Below, piece by piece: positions 52,101 to 60,094 of a DNA stretch of 64,000 bases. The notes beneath the pieces are model-generated. The model was not told where the DNA came from and did no database searches. It saw only the letters and a program-made list of their open reading frames with translations. Both the position numbers and the translations under genes were made by a program. The DNA comes from Bacteroidaceae bacterium (GTDB lineage Bacteria; Bacteroidota; Bacteroidia; Bacteroidales; Bacteroidaceae). Position 1 is the first letter of the stretch, and each line of letters begins with the position of its first letter. The stretch lies in contig JAFZSA010000013.1 of NCBI GenBank assembly GCA_017619585.1, forward strand, positions 1 to 64,000. The letters run 5' to 3'.

Positions 52101-52574
52101 ATGATGCACAAAACAAATTCCAATCGCTGGATGATGACCAAAGCCGTTGTCCTGCCCGCATTGATGGCATTAGCTGTTGTTGCCTTTGCCAAGCCTAAAG
52201 TAGAGGAAAATGCTACTCAGCAAGAAACGCAGAATAGTAGTGAGAAACTAATCACATTTAAAGAGGATGATCCTAATAGATTTGCTATAACCATCCCCAA
52301 GGGTATATGGAGAGAGGCAAAGTTTCAAGGAGTAACTGATAAAGGAAAAACTTATGATATTAACAAATCCTTTATTCAGAAGAAGTCAACCAAGAGTCCA
52401 TACTGGGGTCCCGAAGGGGTTACTCTGAAACTGAATGGTAAGGTGGTAAATCCTCACGAGTTAGCCAATATACCAGCTTCCGAACTGAAGAAGATGGAAC
52501 AGAACGCGCACGAAAGGGAAATAAACCTTATCACTACGCCTGTTCAGATTCCTGATAGCCTATTAGCAAAGTAA
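52101..52574 (+). CDS. Chimeric partial paralogue of the BlaR1-like protein
   Basis: 157 residues. The first 36 residues (MMHKTNSNRWMMTK ... FAKPKVEE) are almost identical to the helix-containing segment before the TonB domains of the BlaR1-like protein. The rest has no TonB domain but ends with the LNGKVVNPHELANIPASELKK ... LITTPVQIP module also found in the anti-sigma-like protein. It has one membrane helix and lacks the peptidase. The open frame suggests it is expressed, perhaps as a membrane-tethered module, but it may be a by-product of duplication. Confidence 0.6.
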   Translation: MMHKTNSNRWMMTKAVVLPALMALAVVAFAKPKVEENATQQETQNSSEKLITFKEDDPNRFAITIPKGIWREAKFQGVTDKGKTYDINKSFIQKKSTKSPYWGPEGVTLKLNGKVVNPHELANIPASELKKMEQNAHEREINLITTPVQIPDSLLAK

Positions 52575-52602
52575 TCTTACATTTGGTTTATAATAATAAA
52601 GG

Positions 52603-52643
52603 AATGAATCCACGAGAGGCACATCGCTTTTCGTGGATTTATT
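52603..52643 (+). terminator. Long conserved hairpin, probable terminator (copy 2)
   Basis: An 18-bp stem (52603-52620 with 52626-52643), loop ACATC, fully paired with wobbles. Several differences from copy 1 keep the pairing, which supports an RNA role. Confidence 0.65.
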
Positions 52644-52727
52644 GTTTATTGGCAGAATAATATTCTATTTTAGCGGACTTTTATAAAAAAAGTGGAATGA
52701 TTATCCATGATAATCAAAAATATTGAG

Positions 52728-52735
52728 TAGCTTTG
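52728..52735 (+). promoter_or_regulatory. -7 element upstream of the ferredoxin gene
   Basis: TAGCTTTG, 90 bases before the ATG. No TTTG at the expected -33 position. A heptad array lies between it and the gene. Confidence 0.35.
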
Positions 52736-52743
52736 CCCTTATA

Positions 52744-52777
52744 ATAGTTCATAGTGCATAGTTCATAGTGCATAATT
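52744..52777. repeat. Heptad array GTTCATA / GTGCATA
   Basis: Alternating AGTTCAT and AGTGCAT units in the leader of the ferredoxin gene. Confidence 0.75.
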
Positions 52778-52825
52778 AAAGTCTGAGACCCATTTTTAAC
52801 TCAATATTAACCAATTTCATACTTT

Positions 52826-54394
52826 ATGCTTAGAAAAGTCCGAATAACCCTTGCCCTCATCTTCTGGATTCTTATCACGTGGCTGCTGGTTGACTTTACT
52901 GGTACGGCTCATGTGTATCTGGGATGGATGGCTAAGATTCAGTTTCTACCTGCCTTGATAGCCATGAACATTGGGGCCTTGCTCTTTATTGTGGCCCTGA
53001 CGTTGCTGTTTGGCCGTATCTATTGCTCCATCATCTGCCCCTTAGGTGTGATGCAGGATGTAATTGCATGGTTCCGTAAGAAAAGAAACAAGTACAGCTA
53101 CTCTGAGGAGAAAGGCATCCTGCGTGCCAGCATCTTGGCTATTACAGGTTTCCTGCTGACTACCAACCTGGCTTGGGTAGTAGGACTGATTGCTCCCTAT
53201 AGTACATACGGAAAGATTGTGGGAACCATTTTCTCCCCACTCTATAAACTGGCCAACAATGGACTAGCCATGATTGCAGAGCACTATGACAGCTATGCCT
53301 TTTATGAGGTGGATGTGTGGCTGAAGAGCATTCCAGCTCTTGTAGCAGCCCTTGCTGCATGGATTATCATAGGCGTACTGGCATGGAGGGGTGGACGTAC
53401 CTGGTGCAATACTATCTGTCCTGTAGGGACATTCTTAGGGATGCTGGCTAAGTATTCTCGTCTGAAGATTAACATAGACACCAATGCCTGCAATGGTTGC
53501 CGTAAGTGTGAACGTAACTGCAAGGCTTCCTGTATCAATGCCAAGACGCACGAGATAGATTACAGTCGTTGTGTTACATGTGGTGATTGTATAGAACAAT
53601 GTGCTCAAAAGGCAATCAGCTTTAGACCCTCCCCCGTCCCCTCCCTCTATGGAGGGGAGACCAATAAGGTCAATAAAAAAGAGTCCCTCCCCATAGAGGG
53701 GGAGGATAGGAGAGGGTCTGATCGTCGTACCTTCCTGACTGGTATGGCTTTATTGGCCGGGACATCTCTGCTGAAGGCTCAGGAGAAGACTACGGATGGC
53801 GGATTGGCTGAGATTGAGGATAAGAAGAAGCCTGAACGCGAGAAATTGATAACCCCTCCGGGTTCTATATCAGCCAGGAATTTGGCAGAACATTGTACCT
53901 CTTGCCAGCTGTGTATCAACAGCTGTCCTAATGATGTACTGCGCCCCAGCAACAGCCTGGACCGCTTTATGCAGCCTGAGGTAAGCTACGAACGTGGCTA
54001 TTGCCGACCCGAATGTACCCGTTGCTCGGATGTTTGTCCTACTGGTGCTATCAAACCCATTACCATAGAGCAGAAAACAGCCATACAGGTGGGTCATGCC
54101 GTTTGGATAAAGGAGAACTGTCTGCCTGCCGTAGATGGTATCCCTTGTGGCAACTGTGCCCGTCATTGTCCTACTGGAGCTATTCAGATGGTTCCCCTGC
54201 AGTCGGGTGTTCATCAGGATGGTGGCCGTTGGCTGGATGCCGATAACCAGGAGATTCCTCGTGAACGGGTATTGCTGATTCCTGTGGTGAACGAGGAAAA
54301 GTGCATTGGTTGTGGTGCTTGCGAGAATCTTTGTCCCTCGCGTCCCTTCAGCGCCATCTATGTTGAGGGACATGAGGTGCACCGTGAAATTTAG
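52826..54394 (+). CDS. NapH/NapG-like polyferredoxin membrane protein
   Basis: 522 residues. The N-terminal half is NapH-like: hydrophobic helices with GRIYCSIICPLG and TWCNTICPVG, then two ferredoxin motifs (CNGCRKCERNC, CVTCGDCIEQC). After the linker comes a Tat-like DRRTFLTGMALLAG and a NapG-like domain with CTSCQLCINSC, CTRCSDVC, CGNCARHC and CIGCGACENLC. It probably passes electrons across the membrane to a periplasmic reductase. The 32-residue linker (267-298) is entirely an inverted GC-repeat element of 96 bases, exactly in frame. The aldo-keto reductase gene follows. Confidence 0.83.
   Translation: MLRKVRITLALIFWILITWLLVDFTGTAHVYLGWMAKIQFLPALIAMNIGALLFIVALTLLFGRIYCSIICPLGVMQDVIAWFRKKRNKYSYSEEKGILRASILAITGFLLTTNLAWVVGLIAPYSTYGKIVGTIFSPLYKLANNGLAMIAEHYDSYAFYEVDVWLKSIPALVAALAAWIIIGVLAWRGGRTWCNTICPVGTFLGMLAKYSRLKINIDTNACNGCRKCERNCKASCINAKTHEIDYSRCVTCGDCIEQCAQKAISFRPSPVPSLYGGETNKVNKKESLPIEGEDRRGSDRRTFLTGMALLAGTSLLKAQEKTTDGGLAEIEDKKKPEREKLITPPGSISARNLAEHCTSCQLCINSCPNDVLRPSNSLDRFMQPEVSYERGYCRPECTRCSDVCPTGAIKPITIEQKTAIQVGHAVWIKENCLPAVDGIPCGNCARHCPTGAIQMVPLQSGVHQDGGRWLDADNQEIPRERVLLIPVVNEEKCIGCGACENLCPSRPFSAIYVEGHEVHREI
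53624..53719. repeat. REPIN-like element at the linker of the ferredoxin gene
   Basis: The ends AGACCCTCCCCC and GGAGAGGGTCT are inverted. Internal palindromes CCCTCTATGGAGGGG and CCCCATAGAGGGGG face each other across an AAT-rich spacer. It is 96 bases, a multiple of three. Confidence 0.88.
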
Positions 54395-54504
54395 ACCCCC
54401 TGTCCCCCTTTAGGGGAAATGGGGTTCAATTCAAAATTCAAAAGGCAATATTCAAATTTCAAAAAATTATAACCTAATTCCCCCTAAAGGGGGTCATGGG
54501 GTCT
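54393..54504. repeat. Intergenic REPIN-like element with heptad core
   Basis: It starts AGACCCCC (overlapping the ferredoxin stop codon) and ends GGGGTCT. The arms contain CCCCCTTTAGGGG and CCCCCTAAAGGGGG facing each other. The centre is ATTCAAA heptads. Same termini as the in-gene element at 53624. Confidence 0.85.
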
Positions 54505-54518
54505 CAATTAGAGTAGTT

Positions 54519-55907
54519 ATGAAACAATATAATAGACGAGGATTTCTGAAGGTTACGGGTACTATGGCTGCTACAGCGGCATTAGCCAGTTGTGGTGCCG
54601 GAGGTACTGAGAGTAATGGAAAGGTGGACTATATGGGTCACCATACAGGTAAGGTTCCTACGGATAAGATGACCTACCGCGAGAATCCTAAGACTGGCGA
54701 GAAAGTGAGCCTCTTGGGTTACGGATGGATGCGTCTGCCGACTCAGAAGATAGAAAACGAAGACGTTATAGACCAGGAACAGGTCAATCGCCTTTGTAAA
54801 TATGCCCTGGATCATGGCGTTAACTACTTTGATACATCACCAGCCTATTGCAGGGGTAAGAGTGAGGAATCATTAGGTATAGCCCTGGAGAAGAGCGGAT
54901 ACCGTAGAGACCAGTACTATATAGCTACCAAGCTTTCCAACTTCAGCCCCAGCCAGTATAGCCTGGAGGCTGGAAAGGAAATGTTCGAGAACAGCCTGAA
55001 GTACCTGAAGACGGATTATGTGGATTATCTGCTCCTACATGCCATAGGAGGCGGAGGAATGCAGAACCTGCACCAGCGCTATCTGGATAACGGACTGTTG
55101 GATTGGCTGATGGAACAAAGAGAGGCAGGACGAATCAGAAACCTGGGCTTCTCCTTCCACGGAGATGTAGCCGTCTATGACTGGATGCTGGACCATCACG
55201 ATGAATATGAATGGGACTTTGTGCAGATTCAGGCCAACTATTGCGACTGGCACAATGATGAAGATAAGGGTCGTTCAGGAGAATATCTTTACAACCGACT
55301 GGCAGAACTGGAAATTCCTGCCGTCATTATGGAGCCACTTTTAGGAGGTCGCCTAAGTAAAGTGCCCGATCATGTGGTAGCACATCTGAAACAACGTGAT
55401 CCTGAGAGCAGCGTTGCCAGCTGGGCTTTCCGTTATATAGGCAGCAAGCCTAATGTTATGACCGTTCTGAGCGGCATGACCTATATGGAACACTTGGAGG
55501 ATAATATACGCAGTTATTCGCCTCTGAAGGAACTCTCGCAGGAGGAACAGGAATGGTTGGAGGGTGAGACGGCAACACTTATCAACAGCTATCCTACCAT
55601 AGACTGTAACGACTGCAAGTACTGTATGCCTTGCCCTTATGGTCTTGATATCCCTGCCATATTCGTACATTATAACAAGTGTGTAAACAAGGGAAATGTA
55701 CCTGAGAGTCAGCAGGCCAAGAACTATCAGCAAGCCCGCAGAGCCTTCTTGGTAGGTTACGACAGAAGTGTTCCTAAATTAAGACAAGCTAACCATTGTA
55801 TACAATGCCGTGCCTGTGTTTCGCATTGTCCTCAGCAGTTGGATATCCCCAGGCTGTTAGCTAACGTAGATGAGTTTGTAGAGAAGCTGAAACAAAACAA
55901 ACTCTAA
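54519..55907 (+). CDS. Aldo/keto reductase with C-terminal ferredoxin domain
   Basis: 462 residues. The N-terminus has a twin-arginine-like RRGFLK followed by ... LASCG, so it is probably exported and possibly a lipoprotein. The aldo-keto reductase barrel spans about residues 55-350 (YGWMRLPT; YFDTSPAYCRGKSEE). A C-terminal [4Fe-4S] domain has CNDCKYCMPCPYGLD and CIQCRACVSHCPQQLD. It resembles Bacteroidota AKR-ferredoxin fusions; substrate unknown. With the upstream NapH/G-like protein it may form an envelope electron-transfer pair. Confidence 0.88.
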   Translation: MKQYNRRGFLKVTGTMAATAALASCGAGGTESNGKVDYMGHHTGKVPTDKMTYRENPKTGEKVSLLGYGWMRLPTQKIENEDVIDQEQVNRLCKYALDHGVNYFDTSPAYCRGKSEESLGIALEKSGYRRDQYYIATKLSNFSPSQYSLEAGKEMFENSLKYLKTDYVDYLLLHAIGGGGMQNLHQRYLDNGLLDWLMEQREAGRIRNLGFSFHGDVAVYDWMLDHHDEYEWDFVQIQANYCDWHNDEDKGRSGEYLYNRLAELEIPAVIMEPLLGGRLSKVPDHVVAHLKQRDPESSVASWAFRYIGSKPNVMTVLSGMTYMEHLEDNIRSYSPLKELSQEEQEWLEGETATLINSYPTIDCNDCKYCMPCPYGLDIPAIFVHYNKCVNKGNVPESQQAKNYQQARRAFLVGYDRSVPKLRQANHCIQCRACVSHCPQQLDIPRLLANVDEFVEKLKQNKL

Positions 55908-55930
55908 AATAGTTCATAGTTATGTACACC

Positions 55931-56059
55931 GTAATGCTCCATCGCATTACGTAGTACCTTGCTGCCTACCGGCACCAATAACCCGCTCCGTGCATCATAG
56001 ATGCCCTCCCGTATAGGGCACGGATGTACATTCAGTACATCCTACGGCTAACCGCCGTA
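55931..56059. other. Array of four small hairpins between convergent genes
   Basis: GTAATGC/GCATTAC (55931-55950), TGCCCT/AGGGCA (56002-56020), GATGTAC/GTACATC (56023-56041) and TACGGC/GCCGTA (56043-56059). It probably acts as a bidirectional transcription barrier, but no T run is present. Confidence 0.5.
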
Positions 56060-56061
56060 CC

Positions 56062-58314
56062 CTATACGCCCATTCTTAGCATTGCCAGGTCGGCTTCCTC
56101 GCCTACTACCCAGATAAGTTCACCTGCCTGGAACTTACGTTGGGCTTGGGTGACCTGTAGGTTGCCCTTATCATCCTCTATGCCCACAACCATACAGTTA
56201 TACTGCCTACGGAAGTCAATATCAACCAATGTCTTTCCGCATAGAGGACTTGAGTTGGAAATACCAACCTTTATAATGGTAAGCTTGTTCTGAAGGGTAT
56301 TTGTCTCGTCAACCAGGAAGACAGAATTCATCATCTTGGTTTGGAAAGCCCTTAATCCGTCCTCGTCAGAGACAATCTCTATGATATCACCCGGATAGAT
56401 TCTGTTGTTGCCACCAGGGATGTTAATACGTTGGTCACCACGCCTTATGGCAGCAATATGGATATGTTCTGTCCTACCAAAGTTCAACTGCGATAACGTC
56501 TTACCACCCCATTTGGTATTCTGGGGTATGGTAAAGCTGGAAATCTGCAGATCCCTACCCTTCAGCTTACGTCCGTATGAAGGCAATCTTGTATTCTCCT
56601 CCTTACTGCGCAGGTTCTTACGGAAGGTACGTTCTATACGTATGCTCAGTAGTTTTATGCGTCTGTTGTAGATAATACCTACCATCAGCAGAATACTTAT
56701 CACAATATGCCAGAACCACCAGAGGGGCGACAGAAAATTCAGGATATAATAGATAACAGCACAACCAATACAGAACTTTATACCTATTATAATCCTTAAT
56801 AGGAATCTATGGAACTTATTGAACTTATGCAGATACTTTGCCTCGTCTGAATTATTCTTCCTTACCACAATAGGACGGACACAGGTCGAAACCAAAAGCA
56901 ATGTTATAAGTCCGCATACAATATTTCCGTACCAATGTCCGCAAAGCTGACGTGACACAGGCAGAAGGCTGGCAAAACTGGCTCCTATGATAGCTGTACA
57001 AAGCGTCAGGTAAACAATAGTCTGAATGAATACAGCACGCAGGAAACGCTTCCATGCATTACCCAGGGTAAACTTTCTTATTATCTCATTACGTCTGCGC
57101 CTAAGGGCACTAAACCTGTTATCAGCAATATTCTTGGGAATAATGCGCTCTAACCTATTATAGAAGGGGTCAGAGAACTTAATAACATAAGGCGTAACAA
57201 AGGTGGTAATGATACTTACAGCTACCACAACAGGATAAATGAACTTACTGGTTACACCCAAGGATTCGCCCAAAGCAGCAATAATAAAGGCAAACTCGCC
57301 TATCTGAACCAAGGAGAATCCACACTTGACGGAATCCTTCAGGTTATTACCTGCTATTAGGAAACTGAAGCTTCCGAATATCATCTGACCCAGGATAACG
57401 GCAAAGGTAATGGCTATGATAGGCATCCAGTATTCCATCAGTATATTGGGATCTACCAACATGCCCACACTCACAAAGAAGATGGCTCCGAAGAAATCCT
57501 TCAGCGAACTGATAGACTTGGTGATATTTTCGCTCTCAGTAGTCTCTGCCATGATACTTCCCATCATGAAGGCACCAAAGGCAGGGCTGTATCCTACATT
57601 AGTAGCTATAACAGCCATCATAAAACACAAGCCTACACTTACTACCAGCAGAGTTTCCGTATTGATGTATTTTTTGTATCTGCGTAATAAAAGAGGTATC
57701 AGGAATACACCTACCAGGAACCAAAGCAACAGGAAGAAACCCAGCTTCATCATGCTGTTCAACAGCTCTACTCCCTCAAACTTTCTGCTTACTGCCAGAG
57801 CACTGAGTATTACCATCAGTAAAATACCCAGTATATCTTCCAGAATAAGCACAGAAAGCACATTAGAGGCAAAGCGCTGCATACGCAAGCCAAGGTCATC
57901 AAAAGCCTTATAGATGATGGTGGTGGAACTCATGGCCAGCATACCTCCTAAGAAGAGTCGGTCCATATCACTCCATCCAAACAGCCATCCTACCTCGCTA
58001 CCCACACTTATCATACAGGTCATGACAAGCAAGGCAGAGATGATAGGACGCAAGCCCATCTTTATGATACGTTTGAAGGAGAACTCCAATCCCAATGTAA
58101 ACATCAGGAATATCACACCTATCTGACTCCAATCCCCTATGCTTGAGCTATCCGTTATGGAAGGCGTATAAGGCATGTGGGGACCAGCCAGAAAACCTGC
58201 TACTATATAACCCAGCACCAAGGGCTGACGTAACTTCTTGAAGATGATAGTTACGGCACCTGCAATGATAAGTATATAGGCAAGGTCTATGATCAGGTGT
58301 GGTAGTTCTTCCAT
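56062..58314 (-). CDS. Cation/proton antiporter, CPA2 family
   Basis: 750 residues. The N-terminal ~400 residues are a KefB-like exchanger with 12-13 helices (GYIVAGFLAGPHM; LMFTLGLEFS; ILEDILGILLMV with the conserved ED pair; IGEFAFIIA). Three or four further helices follow about residues 430-550. The C-terminus has two TrkA-C (RCK_C) domains (about 590-670 and 680-750) but no nucleotide-binding TrkA-N domain. Ion specificity, K+ or Na+, cannot be told. It is downstream of nadA on the same strand, separated by a 43-bp repeat array. Confidence 0.88.
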   Translation of the reverse strand: MEELPHLIIDLAYILIIAGAVTIIFKKLRQPLVLGYIVAGFLAGPHMPYTPSITDSSSIGDWSQIGVIFLMFTLGLEFSFKRIIKMGLRPIISALLVMTCMISVGSEVGWLFGWSDMDRLFLGGMLAMSSTTIIYKAFDDLGLRMQRFASNVLSVLILEDILGILLMVILSALAVSRKFEGVELLNSMMKLGFFLLLWFLVGVFLIPLLLRRYKKYINTETLLVVSVGLCFMMAVIATNVGYSPAFGAFMMGSIMAETTESENITKSISSLKDFFGAIFFVSVGMLVDPNILMEYWMPIIAITFAVILGQMIFGSFSFLIAGNNLKDSVKCGFSLVQIGEFAFIIAALGESLGVTSKFIYPVVVAVSIITTFVTPYVIKFSDPFYNRLERIIPKNIADNRFSALRRRRNEIIRKFTLGNAWKRFLRAVFIQTIVYLTLCTAIIGASFASLLPVSRQLCGHWYGNIVCGLITLLLVSTCVRPIVVRKNNSDEAKYLHKFNKFHRFLLRIIIGIKFCIGCAVIYYILNFLSPLWWFWHIVISILLMVGIIYNRRIKLLSIRIERTFRKNLRSKEENTRLPSYGRKLKGRDLQISSFTIPQNTKWGGKTLSQLNFGRTEHIHIAAIRRGDQRINIPGGNNRIYPGDIIEIVSDEDGLRAFQTKMMNSVFLVDETNTLQNKLTIIKVGISNSSPLCGKTLVDIDFRRQYNCMVVGIEDDKGNLQVTQAQRKFQAGELIWVVGEEADLAMLRMGV

Positions 58315-58315
58315 T

Positions 58316-58540
58316 AATTCATAATTCTTAATTCATAATTCATAATTACGCTAACTGCTAACCCTTAACCGCTAATCATAATTCATAATTACGCTAACTG
58401 CTAACCCTTAACCGCTAATCATAATTCATAATTACGCTAACCGCTAACCCTTAACCGCTAATCATAATTCATAATTACGCTAACCGCTAACCCTTAACCG
58501 CTAATCATAATTCATAATTACGCTAACCGCTAATCATAAA
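58316..58540. repeat. 43-bp tandem repeat built from heptads
   Basis: Five copies with exact 43-base spacing (ACGCTAAC at 58348, 58391, 58434, 58477 and 58520). The unit is about two ATTCATA-type heptads plus GCTAACC / CTTAACC heptads. A single T/C difference separates the first two from later copies. The last copy contains the nadA stop codon. Confidence 0.92.
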
Positions 58541-59526
58541 CCTAACTTCTCTGAAATCTCTAACATCTTATTGATGGACTTTATAGCTTTGCCGGCTACT
58601 TCCTTATCCACCTCTACAGTAGGCCATTCATACTTCAGGCAGTTGTAGAGTTTCTGCATGGTGATAAGCTTCATGTAGTTACACTCGTTGCAGGCACAGG
58701 TACTGTCGTCTGGTGGAGCAGGAATGAAGGTTTTCTGTGGACAAGCCTTCTGCATCTCGTGCAGAATACCACTCTCTGTTGCCACAATAAACTCTGTAGC
58801 CTCATCATTGATGCTGAACTTCAACAGGGCTGCTGTACTGCCTACCTTATCGGCAACCTTAACAACAGCACCCTTGCATTCAGGATGCACCAATACCTTA
58901 GCCTTGGGATGCTCAGCCTTCAACTTCAGTATCTTCTCTAAGGAGAACTTGGCATGAACATGGCAGCATCCATTCCACAATACCATATTACGGCCCGTTA
59001 TACTGTTGATGTAATTACCCAGGTTCTCATCAGGACCAAAGATAATCTTCTCGTCCTTTGGAAAACTCTCTACTATCTGCTTGGCATTACTGCTGGTAAC
59101 AACAACATCCGTTACTGCCTTTGTGGCAGCTGTAGTATTCACATAACTGATAACGGTATGACCGGGATGAGCCTTTACAAAGGCAGAAAACTCATCTGCA
59201 GGACAACTCTCGGCCAGTGAACAGGTAGCATTCAGATCAGGCACCAGTACCACCTTGTCGGGACATAGAATCTTGTTAGTCTCACCCATAAAGTGAACAC
59301 CACACATTACTATGATTTCAGCATCCGTCTTGGCTGCCTTCTGGGCAAGGGCAAGGCTGTCGCCAATAAAATCTGCTATATCCTGAATTTCCCCGTCTGT
59401 GTAATAGTGTGCCATAATAACGGCATTCTTCTCTTTACACATACGCTTTATCTCGGCCTTAATATCAACTCCTTCTGGGATTGGTTCATTTATGTAGCCC
59501 AGTTCTTTCCACTTTTTATCAACCAT
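58534..59526 (-). CDS. nadA: Quinolinate synthase
   Basis: 330 residues. The [4Fe-4S] enzyme condenses iminoaspartate with dihydroxyacetone phosphate. Signatures: MAHYYTDGEIQDIADFIGDS, VMCGVHFMGE, the NGCCHVH cysteine region and CACNECNYMK. It works with NadB, encoded 46 kb away in this window. Its stop codon lies in the 43-bp repeat, and its upstream region is the DnaA-box cluster. Confidence 0.96.
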   Translation of the reverse strand: MVDKKWKELGYINEPIPEGVDIKAEIKRMCKEKNAVIMAHYYTDGEIQDIADFIGDSLALAQKAAKTDAEIIVMCGVHFMGETNKILCPDKVVLVPDLNATCSLAESCPADEFSAFVKAHPGHTVISYVNTTAATKAVTDVVVTSSNAKQIVESFPKDEKIIFGPDENLGNYINSITGRNMVLWNGCCHVHAKFSLEKILKLKAEHPKAKVLVHPECKGAVVKVADKVGSTAALLKFSINDEATEFIVATESGILHEMQKACPQKTFIPAPPDDSTCACNECNYMKLITMQKLYNCLKYEWPTVEVDKEVAGKAIKSINKMLEISEKLGL

Positions 59527-59975
59527 ATATTATTATATTTTTTTTTCCTCTTTTAATAAAGAATAGTAATTATGATAATGATGGGGTGTTGATAATGTTA
59601 ATAACTGAGGATAATATTCTGCATAAATATACAATTCACATTATCTCTTTATTATCAACAGGGTTTTCAACATTCATCAGCTATTCTTATTTACTATTTA
59701 ACTTCCTCTATTACTTTCTTTTATAACTTATGCTTCAACTTCTTGGGATAAAGTTTTCAACATCTGTTTATAACTTGCAAATATAAAAATTTTCTCTCAT
59801 ATATTGGTTTAATAACTCAAGAAAAATATGTTGAAACGCCCTTAATATCCTTATGTGGTTTTGTTGATAACTATTTATGGCTGGGTTTTGCACACTTTTT
59901 TGTTAATAATTATGGATATTTCCACAGGCTTTTATCAGAGTTATCAACATATTTTGTTAATTTTGTGGAAAACTT
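59527..59975. other. Candidate replication origin (DnaA-box cluster)
   Basis: An AT-rich region of 450 bases without genes. TTATCAACA occurs four times (59587-59595 minus, 59652-59660, 59862-59870 minus, 59941-59949), TTTTCAACA twice (59664-59672, 59754-59762), and there are two exact TTWTNCACA boxes (TTTTGCACA 59886-59894; TTTTCCACA 59964-59972 minus). ATTTCCACA (59918-59926) and GTTTCAACA (59829-59837 minus) are weaker. Genes on its left read left, and trmH reads right. Confidence 0.55.
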
Positions 59976-59979
59976 TAAT

Positions 59980-60081
59980 TCAATTCATAATTCATAGTTC
60001 ATAATTCATAGTTCATAATTCATAGTTCATAATTCATAGTTCATAATTCATAGTTCATAATTCATAGTTCATAATTCATAG
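59980..60081. repeat. Heptad array ATTCATA / GTTCATA, 14-bp period
   Basis: About seven copies of a 14-base double heptad run to within 13 bases of the trmH start. Confidence 0.9.
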
Positions 60082-60094
60082 TTGGAGAATATAT

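Noticed and set aside
58316..58540. CRISPR array or integron-like attC array
   Set aside because: The 43-bp units are contiguous with no unique spacers and no integrase nearby.
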